The notes below the pieces were generated by a model. It made no database searches. It was not told the origin of the DNA and was given only the letters and a program-made list of their open reading frames with translations. Shown here one piece after another: positions 11,168 to 21,321 of a stretch of 64,000 bases of DNA. A program made the translations under genes and the position numbers. Every line of letters starts with the position of its first letter. Within the stretch, counting starts at the first letter, position 1. The stretch is from Adiantum capillus-veneris (lineage: Eukaryota; Streptophyta; Polypodiopsida; Polypodiales; Pteridaceae): assembly GCA_014529385.2 (NCBI GenBank), contig CM043965.1:64823190-64887189 (forward strand), in the 5' to 3' direction.

Positions 11168-12438
11168 ATGGACGCCTCCACAACCTCTGCATCTGCACCC
11201 ACATCCACCCCTTTGTCACGCTTCATCCTCTTCCTTGAAGACACCAAATACAAAGGGAAGTTTGACCTTCAAACCTTCTTTACTCGTCTCCCTGACCTTG
11301 ATGCCACAATTGCCCTTCACATGGATGCATTTGCCGAGATTTCTACATTCATGTAGGAGCACATCATAAAATATTCCGTATCTATCTCCCCACATGCAGG
11401 GATCTGGGTGCCTTGAAATCTTTTGTGCTACATACACAAAGGTGATGGCCCATTCTCCAAGCGTTTGTGACAAATCCAAGAAATTGCCACCGACACAGGC
11501 CATTTCTTGGATGAGCAAGTCCCAGGGGTGTCAGCGCTCAAGAAGCGCAAGCTGGGGGTGGAGTACCTTTCTTGGCTAGCAACATTCATCTTCTTGGTGA
11601 GCGAGGAACTTGATTGGGAGGATCTCCACCTACCACACCTTCAGGTTGGGTCCTTCATCAAGGACACCAAGGAGCAGGTGGTTGACCCCATGAATCTTGG
11701 AATAGAAGGACAAACACTTCAGCTCGAGTACCCAAGGGGGCTTGAGGAGGTGGTAGACAAATCCATTGTCATTGCTAGCCATAGTGACATTATAGTTCCA
11801 CTACCATCAATGGATGAGGCTATTCGAGAGGTGGAAATAAGACACTTCTCCTCGCTGGTAGTGAATGGGGAGGAGTATGGGTTTATGCGTGATTTGGAGA
11901 AAGAATTTGTCCTGTGCATGGATGAATGCTTGAGCATGCTATGCAACAGCACCAAATGTCCTTTGGACAATACACCACATGCCCTTGAAAGCAAGCTCTT
12001 GCCACTTGGGGACTCTATTGCTGACACTATTGCAATTGTGTGTGTGGAGGTCCTAGCAGCAGAGCAGTTGCACATGGTTGAGGAAGAATTGTGTGTGTGG
12101 AGGTCCTAGCAGCAGAGCAGTTGCACGTGGTTGAGGAAGAATTACAAGCCATGGAAGCCAAGGTTGAGGCATCTAGGATTCCTATGCCACTATGCAAACC
12201 CCCATCTGATGATCCAAAGCTCGTAACTGTGGTGCATGGGAGCATTGACTTGGATGGAAAGGACAACAGGGAGGAGGATGACAAGGAGCAGGAGGTAAAC
12301 TCTATCCTAATTTTCATGTTATTATTTTATCCTTCATTGTATTTTTTCTCAACCTTGATTGGTTTATGACAGGACATCGTGGAGATTGATGATTTTGCAG
12401 CAAGGACGGGTGGCAAGCGGACGGGCTTTGGACCTTAG
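11168..12438 (+). pseudogene. Unknown protein X2, acidic C-terminus, frameshifted
   Basis: I do not recognise this protein. The ATG at 11168 gives MDASTTSASAPTSTPLSRFI, then FDLQTFFTRLPDLDATIALH, followed by in-frame stops near 11354 and 11416. The main open block (11507-12109) includes LDEQVPGVSALKKRKLGVEY and MRDLEKEFVLCMDECLSMLC. A 53-bp tandem duplication at 12038-12143 shifts the frame. The restored frame ends GKDNREEDDKEQE at a probable donor (12295), then a 78-bp intron and a last exon 12373-12438 reading DIVEIDDFAARTGGKRTGFG and a stop. The acidic tail suggests a nuclear or chromatin-contacting protein, but this is inference. Confidence 0.5.
12038..12143 (+). repeat. 53-bp tandem duplication inside X2
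   Basis: The unit beginning GTGTGTGTGGAGGTCCTAGC occurs at 12038 and again at 12091 with one difference (ACATGG against ACGTGG). The period is not a multiple of three, so it breaks the reading frame. Confidence 0.95.
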
Positions 12439-13132
12439 TCTTCCCTTGTGCATTACTTAGGACAACCCCCCCTGGTGGTGTGGCCATTGTCCATAATGAA
12501 TTTACTCCACAAGCCCATTTTATGACTTGGTCGTTGAAAGCTTTGAGCAAGGTTTTGTGTTTGAGCACCATTGCTCAAACTGCGCATCTTGTGTTCCTAG
12601 TGCGTAGATCCCTTGTAAGCACAGCATTTGGCACTGGCTTCCATGGTAAAGTGATTTCCCGGATAGGGATACATGCTTCCATTGCCTCAACTGACCCATA
12701 GACCATAGCATAGTCCCTCTTGACTGGAGAGTTGCCTTACAAGCAAGAGAGGCGTCAGGAAATGGTCAAGAAATTATGAACTCCTCAGATACATGATGTA
12801 AAATCAACTTTTTGGAAGTAATAAAAAATATTTCGAATTGTCTCTCTATCTTGTAGATTCTTCTAAATGTGATATGTCAATCTTGAAAATTGTTGTAATT
12901 GGTGATATGTTTCAATAAGCTGTGTCTTTTTTGCTTGAAGTAACAACATAGCGGAAGTTGGATGCACATGATACTTCTTTCAACTTACCTTAATTTTGGG
13001 GAAAGTATAAAACACATCTGAGTGAAAAGAAGTGGTTTCTCTAAAGTAATGCTGCAAAAACAATTGCTTTCACTTAATCTATATTTCTTAAGTATCCTGG
13101 TGGCAAAGAATCCTACCAAGTGCAAAAAAAAG
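12439..13132. other. Intergenic; cysteine-rich frame at about 12560-12705
   Basis: In the plus frame starting near 12540 the translation reads FEHHCSNCASCVPSA, stop, IPCKHSIWHWLPW, stop, SDFPDRDTCFHCLN, an arrangement of paired Cys/His like a zinc-binding domain, but with three stops. It may be an exon remnant of X2 or a separate gene. The rest, to the hairpin array, is AT-rich and shows nothing. Confidence 0.35.
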
Positions 13133-13859
13133 GGTGGTCACAAGGGTGCACAAATGGCCCATCCATCAATTTTGGATGGCCAATTTTCGCGCCCTTGTGG
13201 CCACCATTTTTTTTTCATATTGAACCTATGTTTGCACTCAAGGACACTAGAAAAGGTGAAATCAACTCAGAATTTACGTTTTCAAGCATACTATCAGGTC
13301 CTCCTTTAGCTCTACTTAATACTTCCTTGCACCAAAAGGCCCAATTACATTGGACATTGAAAAATCCTAATTTAATGTTGCATAGACACTTGGTTTCACA
13401 ATATGTTAACTTTTTATGGTATCCTATGGGGTAATCAATGCTTGAAAGTGCAAAAAAAATGGTGGCCACAAGGGCGCGCAAATAGGTCATCCAAAACTGA
13501 TGGATAGGCAATTTGCACGCCCTTGTGGCCACCTTTATTTTTTGCAATTGGAACCTATGTTTGCACGCAAGGACAATAGAAAAGGTGAGATCAACTCAAA
13601 ATTCAAGTTTTCAAGCACACTATCACCTCCTTCAGCTCTACCTAATACTTCCCTGCACCAAAAGGCCCAATTACATTGGACATTTGAAAAATCTAATCTA
13701 ATGTTGTATGGACACTTGGTTTCACAATATGTTAACTTTTTTGGTATCCTATGGGGTAAACAAAGCTTGAAAGTGCAAAAAAAAATGGTGGCCACAAGGG
13801 CGTGCAAATAGGCCATCCAAAACTGATGGATGGGCCATTTGCGCATTCTTGTGGCCACC
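13133..13859. repeat. Tandem array of three 73-bp hairpins
   Basis: Near-palindromes lie at 13133-13205, 13461-13533 and 13787-13859. Each starts GGTGGCCACAAGGGCG (first copy GGTGGTCACAAGGG) and ends with its complement. Arms are about 30 bp with a short loop around AAAACTGATGG. Each is preceded by TGCAAAAAAA. The roughly 255-bp spacers between them are themselves repeats (CCAAAAGGCCCAATTACATT in both), so the larger unit is about 327 bp. Confidence 0.9.
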
Positions 13860-14078
13860 ATTTTTTTAGCACTTCATAGGCTTGTCTGCCACATAGGATA
13901 CCCTAAAAGTTAAAGTTTGATTTATATTTTAACTATTTATGTTCAAGAACAATAAACTCGAAACACATGGATAATAGACACAATAGACACAACTGTTAAT
14001 CATATTGTCATTGCAAAGTCATCTCATTACAAAGATAAGGGTGTGCAATACAAAAAGAGGGGTAACTTTGGCTAATGC

Positions 14079-14969
14079 TCAAAGTCCCATCGCAATTGAT
14101 GTGCAAAACTGCATATCTTTTGGCTATATTGTCACTTGCTTTGCATGAATGGCACATAGGTTGGTATCTTCCAACACCGAAATGATGTGGGCTTTTGCAG
14201 CTTCTTGAATGGCCTCTAGCACTATTGCTTGCATTCTATACTGATTTCCATAGCTTTGAAGCACCTCCTTCACTGTGCGAGCAAAGGGGGCGCATCGAAT
14301 TAAAAGCTCTATAGTCTTCTGGTAGTGCCGGATTTCTGCAAATGCCCTTGCTATTTTCCGGCGCCGATGCGGTTGTCTTGGGGGTACTTGCACATTTGCT
14401 GGCTGGCGGCATTTAGGATTCCTAAAGAGCTTTCACTTGCACCTATTTACATGCTTAGGGGCTGGATCTGTAACCTCTTTTGATTCATCCTCTTTCCTTG
14501 GCTCCCAATCTTGTCGTGTAGGGAGACCTCCCCGGCCTCAAGATAGTGTCTTCCCCCCAACGGGCACCTGATTTGTGTGCGGTATATCAACTCGCTACCA
14601 TGGTGGCTCTGTCTCTAATTCAGTGTCTGTATGGACCACCCGAGTCCTGGATGGTCCTGCTTGTGATTTTTGGCACAGCTGCTCCTCCCCATCGGACTCT
14701 GGTGTTTGCTGGGCCTATTCTTCTCTACAGCGCTGGGTGCATTGCTTCATTCTTCGTCTAGGTGTTTCTTCTTGATGAAGGAAAGATTCTACATCTCTTG
14801 ATGACTCTTGTGCCCTACTACCATGCCCACTGCTAGAAGTGTGTCTAGAACAGCCAGGTGTTTGTGTCCATTTTCTTGTCCCTTTAAGCCATGCCGGCTT
14901 CTCGCATCCTTAGAGGGTGTTTTTGTTGGCAGGCGGATGCTCTTTTGCAGTTTTTTTGGTGCGCGCCAT
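14079..14969 (-). pseudogene. Divergent histone H3-like gene with a long N-terminal tail
   Basis: The ATG at 14969 gives MARTKKTAKEHPPANK, matching the start of histone H3 (MARTKQTARKS). The same frame runs 297 codons to a stop at 14079. Codons about 199-281 are an H3 fold: PHRRRKIARAFAEIRHYQKT (end of tail and alpha-N), IELLIRCAPFARTVKEV (alpha-1), QEAAKAHIISVLEDTNLCAI (alpha-2) and HAKQVTI, then PKDMQ. Length from alpha-1 to CAIHAK equals canonical H3. The loop-1 insertion and Trp typical of CENH3 are absent, but APFxRxV recalls CENH3. The roughly 190-residue tail is rich in Ser, Thr, Pro, Glu and Arg and far longer than in H3. In-frame stops are at codons 20, 85, 125, 144, 179 and 282, with no frameshift; some could lie in unseen introns. 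It would bind DNA in nucleosomes if functional. Confidence 0.8.
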
Positions 14970-15027
14970 TTGTTATGGTAAGAGCTCACCTGTGCTAAAC
15001 AAATGAGTGGTTTATGAGAGCATGCAA

Positions 15028-15035
15028 TATTTATA
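15028..15035 (-). promoter_or_regulatory. TATA box of the H3-like gene
   Basis: On the minus strand TATAAATA lies about 59 bp upstream of the ATG at 14969, consistent with the gene having its own promoter. Confidence 0.5.
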
Positions 15036-15303
15036 AGGGCCCATTTAAAAAGGGCACTGTTCACACTAATTATGGAAAAAAAACTATTATTTTTTAATGA
15101 GCATGTTGTTAAGAGTTGGACCCTACGTTCACGTGTAGTGACTTGCACAAAATCCACTTTGACCCTTGTCACACTCTGCATTGGCACCATGCAGCATGCT
15201 TGGCGGGCCTTGCAACATTTGCCACTTGTTGCTATGCTCTTGACGACTCCATTTTCACACTTCAATAGCAATCTTGGATTGTTGCGCACGCTCCATTGTG
15301 AGC

Positions 15304-18079
15304 TTACGAGCAAATGTTGTGCAAAAAAACCCAGTTGAGCATCTCCTCTAAATAATTGGATTGCACCATTCCACCACCATGTCGAGTATTTTTGAAGTAC
15401 ACCCCCCTTGCTCGATAATGGGACTTCTCCATGCCTTGAGTGCTAAAAATTTCAAGCGATTCATTTTGTGCATAAAAAATGCACCATGCGCAAACAAGAT
15501 ATACTGTTCACATGAGTAAATGATCCATGTTATTTAATGAAAACAATCCCTTGTAATAAGTTCACCATGTGACATGGCTTACCATGTAATGTGTGATGTT
15601 ATTTTCACCCCAAGAAAGGGTGAAGACCTTGGTAAAATCCACCAAGGCTTCTTGAAATGATTGGCGTTGTTCTTTTGTTGTGTTGTTAAGGCACATAAGC
15701 TTGACCATTTTATCAAAATGTGCCCAAACTTGCTTGTGCTTGTTTGCAAGCTCGCCATTTGAATCATTGTCAGTAGTAGCTTTGCATAACTCCTTCCAAA
15801 GCTGCCAAAGGTTACCTGCCTGCTGGTTGGAGCTGTTTTGAGCAGTATATCGACCTGGCTTTCCTTGGGAAACTTTCTTCAAAAAGTGTCAAGCTTTTTG
15901 TCCACTCATTGACACTTGTTGAGCAATTTCATGGGCCTCCCCTATTCTTTGCAGCAATGATACGCATTTCCACCGTGATAGCCAATGGAACTCAAGAGTA
16001 CCTCCACCCTTTCTATCGCTTCTTGGGACTTTTCTAACGGTTTCATTGTGAAAGCATAGTCAATGTGGAGCTTCAATAGCCTATCAAAAATGCACATGAA
16101 TGCGTGTAATGTACAAAAATATACACTCAATAGAGGAAATAGAAAGATTGGATTCCAAGCGCGGTCCTTTTGATCACGGTTTGGGGCATTGAGCATGGGA
16201 CATCTCATAATAGACGCTTCCCATTCTCTACCTTCATCTTCGACATCACGACAATCCAACCCTTGTTCTCCATGCCCTTGCCATGGAAGCATGGAACCGA
16301 CCTTTGCAGTTCTCTTGTGTGATTTTTGTGCGTTAGGTTTGTACCCTTGAGTTCAAAATGGACAAGGCATGAGAGAAGAAGCCCCTTGTTTGCAGCCAAG
16401 CAAAAACTTTATGGTCTTCAAGTCTCCACCTAAGTGCCACTCCACATCATAGCTACCAAAACCCTCAACCTCCAACTTTTGACCTGCAATTTGGGAGTGT
16501 ATTACTTCTGTGATCCATCAAGTTCTCTCAAAAATCCATGAAAGTACTCCATTGGTCTCTTTGGGCACCTCAATGGCACCCAACCACCAAATGTCTTTCT
16601 CTGATTGCACGCTAAAAGACGGGGTGGGAGATGGCTCGACTGTATTCCTGTGCTTGGTTTGCAAAAGGGCCTCATTCATTAGAGTGACACTTAGCCTCTC
16701 TAACCTTCAACCTTTCACTATTTGACACTCATCGAGTTTCAGCACAAAAGCGACCTTTGTGCCAAGCACTACAAAATAAATAGTGCCAAGACCTTATACT
16801 TCAAAGTCTATGATAAGAACAAAACCAAAAGAAATAAGTATAGTGTGTCACTTTCTTCAGGTAACTTGTAAAATCTAAGCATGTCTTGTTGAAGTCTTCT
16901 AAGGTCCACAAAAATATTGTTCCACATTGTATAAGGGAAGCCCTTCTTCGAAGGTCTTATGGATTGTTTCTTACCTTTTCCCCTTGCCTTTGTTGTGCAC
17001 AAAGCATAAAGGGATGTTGGCATTGTGTCCTCAATGTGTAGGTATGTCCCAATGCGGGAGAACACATCTTCGTTTGTGGCCTTCTTTGTGAGGTTGACCT
17101 GTGCGGAATGGGAAATAGGTTTTCCACAATGCCATGCTCTTTGAGGGCATGATTTAGGAGTTGGAAAATAGCTTGATAGGCTTTGGTGCTGATTCAAGCC
17201 TCATCACAAGCTTGTTGCACGTCATCATCACTAACCACATTTCTCAATTTACGCATAAGGTCCTTGGTGACTGCATCCTTAATATGCTTACCTCCAGGTG
17301 ATTGTAAGATAGATATCACATCCTGGCTATTGAGACAATTAGTGAGAAGGTCGACTCGATCATCTTGGCTTGTTCCACCACATGCCTCCTGGATGAAGTT
17401 TCTAGAAACCAATAAAAATAAATGTTAGAAAATGTGTGAAGTAAGAATGCATCATGCAAGTAAATACCAAATCACCTTGTGGCTGTCACTCATTTTTTGC
17501 GTGCTCCACCCGAATGTGCAAGAGTCTCAATGGATGGATACGTGCATTTGCGTTCCCTTGCACCAAGGGGTGTTTCTTTCAAGTATGTGATGGTGTTGGA
17601 AAGCTTCATAATGTGGGATTCCTTTCTTGCATTTGTTGTTGAAGAGTTTCAACCACCCTCTCTGAAGAGGAAACACTCTCTAGTAAGGCCACCGTTTTGA
17701 GGTGAAGAGCTTGACATTCGTGCATCCACATATGCAAAGAAGCACCTACACCCATACACAACCACTTGCAATAGCCTAACAAGCCTGCTCCTTCCCTCCC
17801 AAGAAATTGAAGAAATGTCAAAAGGCTATTAAAGGATGGATGGAAGCACCTTATAGGATCGTAAGGGTACAAATGGCCGTCCACCCAAATGTCAACATTG
17901 GTCTCACCAGCAACGTGACGTTCCTGTGATGACCTTTGATCACCCTCACATGCGGTCTTCGGTGCAAACACCGTGGGTAAGCGAATATGTATGATTTTGG
18001 TGTGCAGAGTACGTAGTGGTGGAAGAAAACAATTTGTGATGTTGGTGAGCATCATGGCAGTTGTTGCAAGAGGAATCAA
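15304..18079 (-). pseudogene. Large transposase-like protein X4, broken, probable multi-exon
   Basis: A series of minus-strand open blocks reads inward from 18079. Recognisable segments in order are NFIQEACGGTSQDDRVDLLT and DLMRKLRNVVSDDDVQQACD (about 17400-17200), FVDLRRLQQDMLRFYKLPEE (about 16880), VEWHLGGDLKTIKFLLG followed by a Cys pair (about 16420), LHAFMCIFDRLLKLHIDYAF and LLSSIGYHGGNAY (about 16090-15960), and FTLSWGENNITHYM (about 15600), ending at a donor GTAAGC. A later exon has GMEKSHYRARGVYFKNT then RHGGG (about 15380). This layout resembles large plant transposon proteins with an RNase H-like core; the Asp in HLGGDLK is a candidate catalytic residue. Frameshifts and stops are present. 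It is likely the mobility gene of the 9.7-kb insertion. Confidence 0.5.
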
Positions 18080-18632
18080 AGGATGAAAAGATAGAGGGGG
18101 AGGGGAAGGGAGAGTGAGGAAGATGGGAGGAGAGAAGGAGGTAGGTGGGGGAGGGAGAGATTGGGGAGGAGGAGGAAGCTAGGGGCAGGGAGGGAGAGGA
18201 GAGGGAGAGGGAGGAGGAGGAGAGAACAAGTATTTTTTACTTTTTGAGGGAAAAGATTTTTGACAAAATGGACTTTCTAGGCTTGTGGGTTAAAAAATGG
18301 GTCAAAAAATGATTTTTGGAGATGTATATATGCTGGGAGGGAGTTTTAAGTAAAAAAATAAGTAAATGATTTTTTTAATTAAAAAATCAAATTTTGACTC
18401 TTAGTGGCCCACGTTTTTGCTGGTGTGGTCACACCCCTATACTTCCTTCATTTTAGAAAAGCTAGAGAGAGAAAGTAATCCCTTAGGTCCACATTCTACA
18501 TTTGTCTAAAAAAAAGGTTAGAAAAGCCTACTCAAAACTACCTTCTTGAATGCCCTTGTCCCCTTAACCCCACACAATATTATCCTTAATCCCTAAAAAT
18601 TAGGATTCCTTACAAGGCCCATGCAAGGTCCA
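18080..18632. other. Right end of the 9.7-kb insertion
   Basis: There is a 180-bp purine-rich stretch (GGGAGAGG type, about 18090-18230) upstream of the X4 start, which on the minus strand is a CT-rich leader. The rest is AT-rich, up to the junction with RT at 18633. No gene. Confidence 0.5.
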
Positions 18633-18639
18633 TATTTCT

Positions 18640-19885
18640 CCTAATGCCTAAAGTGGATGATCTGTTAGACAAACTGAAAGGGGCAAAACATCTTTAGCAA
18701 AGTTGACCTTGAATCAGGGTATCATCAAGTCAAAATGTTTGAACATGATGGCTACCAAACTGATTTCAAAACACAAACGGGACACTATGAATTTCTTGTC
18801 ATGCCATTTGCTTTGACAAATGCACCAGCCAGATTTACACGCATGATGAACAGAATTTTCATTAACCATCAAGATTTTGTGATTGTATTTTTGATGACAT
18901 TCTGGTATTTAGTAAATCTGAAAAACAACATAAACAACACTTAACATGTGTATTTGATATGCTTTCACAAAATCACTTGTACTTGAATCCTGAAAAGAGT
19001 TCATTTTTCCACTTTGAAATTGAATTTTTGGGACACATCGTATCGGGTAAACGAGTACATGTAGACCCCAAGAAAATTGAAGCCATTCAATCATGCCTAT
19101 ACCCAAAAACTTGCATGAGCTACGTTCTTTCATTGGTCTTTGTAGTTATTAGAGGAAATTTGTTCGTAACTTTGCTTACAGGTTACATTATTTGACTCTC
19201 CTATTGAAGAAAAACACACCTTATGAATGGACCGATTTACAAGAAAACTCATTTAATTCACTTAAACATGCTTTGACTAGTGCACCTGTATTGCAACTGC
19301 CTGATTTTGAAAGACAATTCTTTGTCATAGTCACTGATGCTAGTAGAAAAGGTATCGGTGCATTCCTTATGCAAGGTAACCATCCACTTGGTTTTGAAAG
19401 TCGTAAGGTCTGACTTGATCATTAAAATTGATCAACAAAGTATCACTTTCTAAACCCTTAATAAATGATAGACATATTAAGTGGGCCACTTTTATTGAAA
19501 GTTTTCAGGCCAACATTCAATACCAGCCTGGTAAAGAAAATGTTTTAGCTGATGCTTTGAGTAGAAGACCCTCACTTAATAACTTATCAACCATTATGGG
19601 AACTTCATTTGACACTATGCTTGACACTTATGCACATGATGATGGCTTCAAAACGACATGGTTGCATATGCTTGACAATTCTGTGCACACATTTCTTGAA
19701 TACACTATTCAAGAAAACTTCCTTTATTTCAAAAAAAAATTGTGTGTGACTAAACCTTTTTGTACATTAATTATTGAAGAATTGCACAAACCACCCTATG
19801 CTGGACATAGAGGATTTGTTGCAACGTTTCAAAATTTATGTCGTGATTTCTATTGGCCTACTATAAGAATTGATGTTAAACAGTA
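18640..19885 (+). pseudogene. RT, RNase H and integrase zinc domain of element A
   Basis: RT resumes with [35 protein letters not shown] and [20 protein letters not shown]. The catalytic FxDD box near 18885 is split by a one-base frameshift. The thumb (LYLNPEKSSFFHFEIEFLGH) is in the next frame. RNase H starts FFVIVTDASRKGIGAFLMQG, then an internal deletion after FESRKV removes its middle; IKWATFIESFQANIQYQPGK and NVLADALSRRP follow. The integrase HHCC region begins LHKPPYAGHRGFVATFQNLC. Homology ends at 19985. Confidence 0.85.
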
Positions 19886-19985
19886 GGTTTCAACTTGTTT
19901 AATTTCCAAAAGATCAAAGCAGCAACAGGTAAGAAATTGGGTTTTACACCCTCTCCCCATTTTTGAAAGACCTTGGGAACACATT

Positions 19986-20160
19986 TCAACTCCCAAAGCC
20001 TGAATCCCATGCTCAATCAAGAGTACAATGGCTGAATCAAAGACCGCTGCAGACTCACACAAAGACAAGGTGGATCCTAAGGGGGTCTCTTCAAACACAA
20101 ACAAAGCAGAGACAAGTATGGGTTCCCAAATGAGCGTCATCAACAAAACAGCCACCATTA
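19986..20160 (+). repeat. Repeat R, copy 1
   Basis: TCAACTCCCAAAGCCTGAAT and the following 150 bp match 37202-37372, including ACTCACACAAAGACAAGGTG and TCTTCAAACACAAACAAAGC. It begins exactly where the integrase of element A stops. No coding signal is convincing. Confidence 0.85.
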
Positions 20161-21321
20161 ATCACCAAAAAGTGGATCCCAAAGGAAACCAACAAAACTA
20201 CTGTCACTTCACTACCACTTGAATTCTTACAATTCTTCCTACAATTACAGTACAGTTAGAAGAACTGCAAAGCTTCAGGAGATAAAGTGAATGCACAGGA
20301 AAAGCTTAGAAGAAAAATAATCTAAGGCAACCAAGGAGGAAGTCTCAATCTCTACAACCTTCAATCAAGCAAATGGCACAAGATCTTCAAAGATCATCAC
20401 ATTGCTTAGAATAGGAAGCCTCACCAACAAGTGCAAATTAGTAAATTGCTTATACCCACATCTTCAACAACATAAATTTTTACATGCATTGGCTATGTAT
20501 GGATAATAGGTCTACATTACAAGGCTTGCATTGGCACAATTTTTAATTTCCCAAGCACAACGCATACCCTTGGTGATACCCATCAAGGAGGACTCCAAAT
20601 AGGAGGGGGGAGGCATTCTAAATGCGGACCAAGTATTATAAATATTAGAGGGAAATGTTTTGTGAGTTGTATTGATTTTTGCTTTGATTGTGATGAATTT
20701 TTGACAATATTCATGAGTATATGCCCTCATAATAAAGTTACAAGAGGAGTACGGGTATGCCCCTAGGGACATTTATATAGTGTACATAACGTTTAGAATT
20801 ATATTAATTTGATATTGCTTCTTGAGTTGAATTGATTTTTGGTTTTATTTTGTTATTTTTTAGATTTAAAAAAAACTCCATAATCCACATATAGAAAAGA
20901 CTGAAAAGATGTCGAGCCGTACAAAGTAAAGAAGGTCCAAGATAATGACGATACTTTACAATGTATGTCTCAAAAGCCACATGAATAAGGCTATGATGTC
21001 AGAGGTGAGAAAATAATGCCGATCAGTCTTCAACAACAACATGAGGCCAAACATGACTCAGAATGGTCATCAAACTTTGGGATGGCCTACAAGGACAAAG
21101 GAAGTTGGTGATGCAACTAAATGAAAGCAACCATCAAGTATAGAGTTTCCTATCAGACATTTCATACAACTACAAGGCCATATAAAGGAAGTAGATCTTT
21201 ATGCTGTAGATATTATATCTTGTATGTGACTTAATGAAGCGTAACCATCAAAAGGGACTAATATTACTGACAAGAACATAAGGTGCCAGAGATGCCCATC
21301 AGTCAGTTTTGAGATTGAACT
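20161..21321. other. No recognised gene
   Basis: This 1.16-kb stretch between repeat R and the LTR of element B is AT-rich, with only short open frames and no motif I recognise. Confidence 0.5.

Larger units (their letters stand above)
8885..18632. mobile_element. 9.7-kb multi-gene insertion of unknown transposon type
   Basis: Both edges are set by interruption of the element A RT reading frame. TATTTC occurs on each side (8879-8884 and 18633-18638) and may be the target duplication. Inside are two plus-strand genes reading inward from the left (9613-10903, 11168-12438) and two minus-strand genes reading inward from the right (18079-15304, 14969-14079), separated by a tandem hairpin array. 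The ends share only weak inverted similarity (GGGATTAAG at 8919 against its complement near 18586). No LTR, RT or integrase is seen inside. The transposase-like gene points to a DNA transposon, but the superfamily is not recognised. Confidence 0.7.
5019..19985 (+). mobile_element. Ty3/gypsy element A, 5' part, with a nested insertion
   Basis: The parts run in order on the plus strand: LTR (5019-5720), primer site (5722), gag (7057-7860), protease (7932-8486), RT N-terminus (8613-8884), a foreign insertion (8885-18632), then RT, RNase H and the integrase zinc-binding region (18640-19885). Homology stops at 19985 after integrase residues FERPWEHIS. No 3' LTR follows in this orientation; the missing integrase half and a matching LTR are on the minus strand at 687-2193. 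Several stops and frameshifts make it inactive. Confidence 0.8.

Noticed and set aside
14546-14775. Plus-strand frames with hydrophobic stretches opposite the H3-like gene
   Set aside because: They are antisense shadows; the minus frame has clear H3 signatures.
8885-18632. The 9.7-kb insertion as an LTR retrotransposon
   Set aside because: No direct terminal repeats, primer site, RT or integrase found inside.
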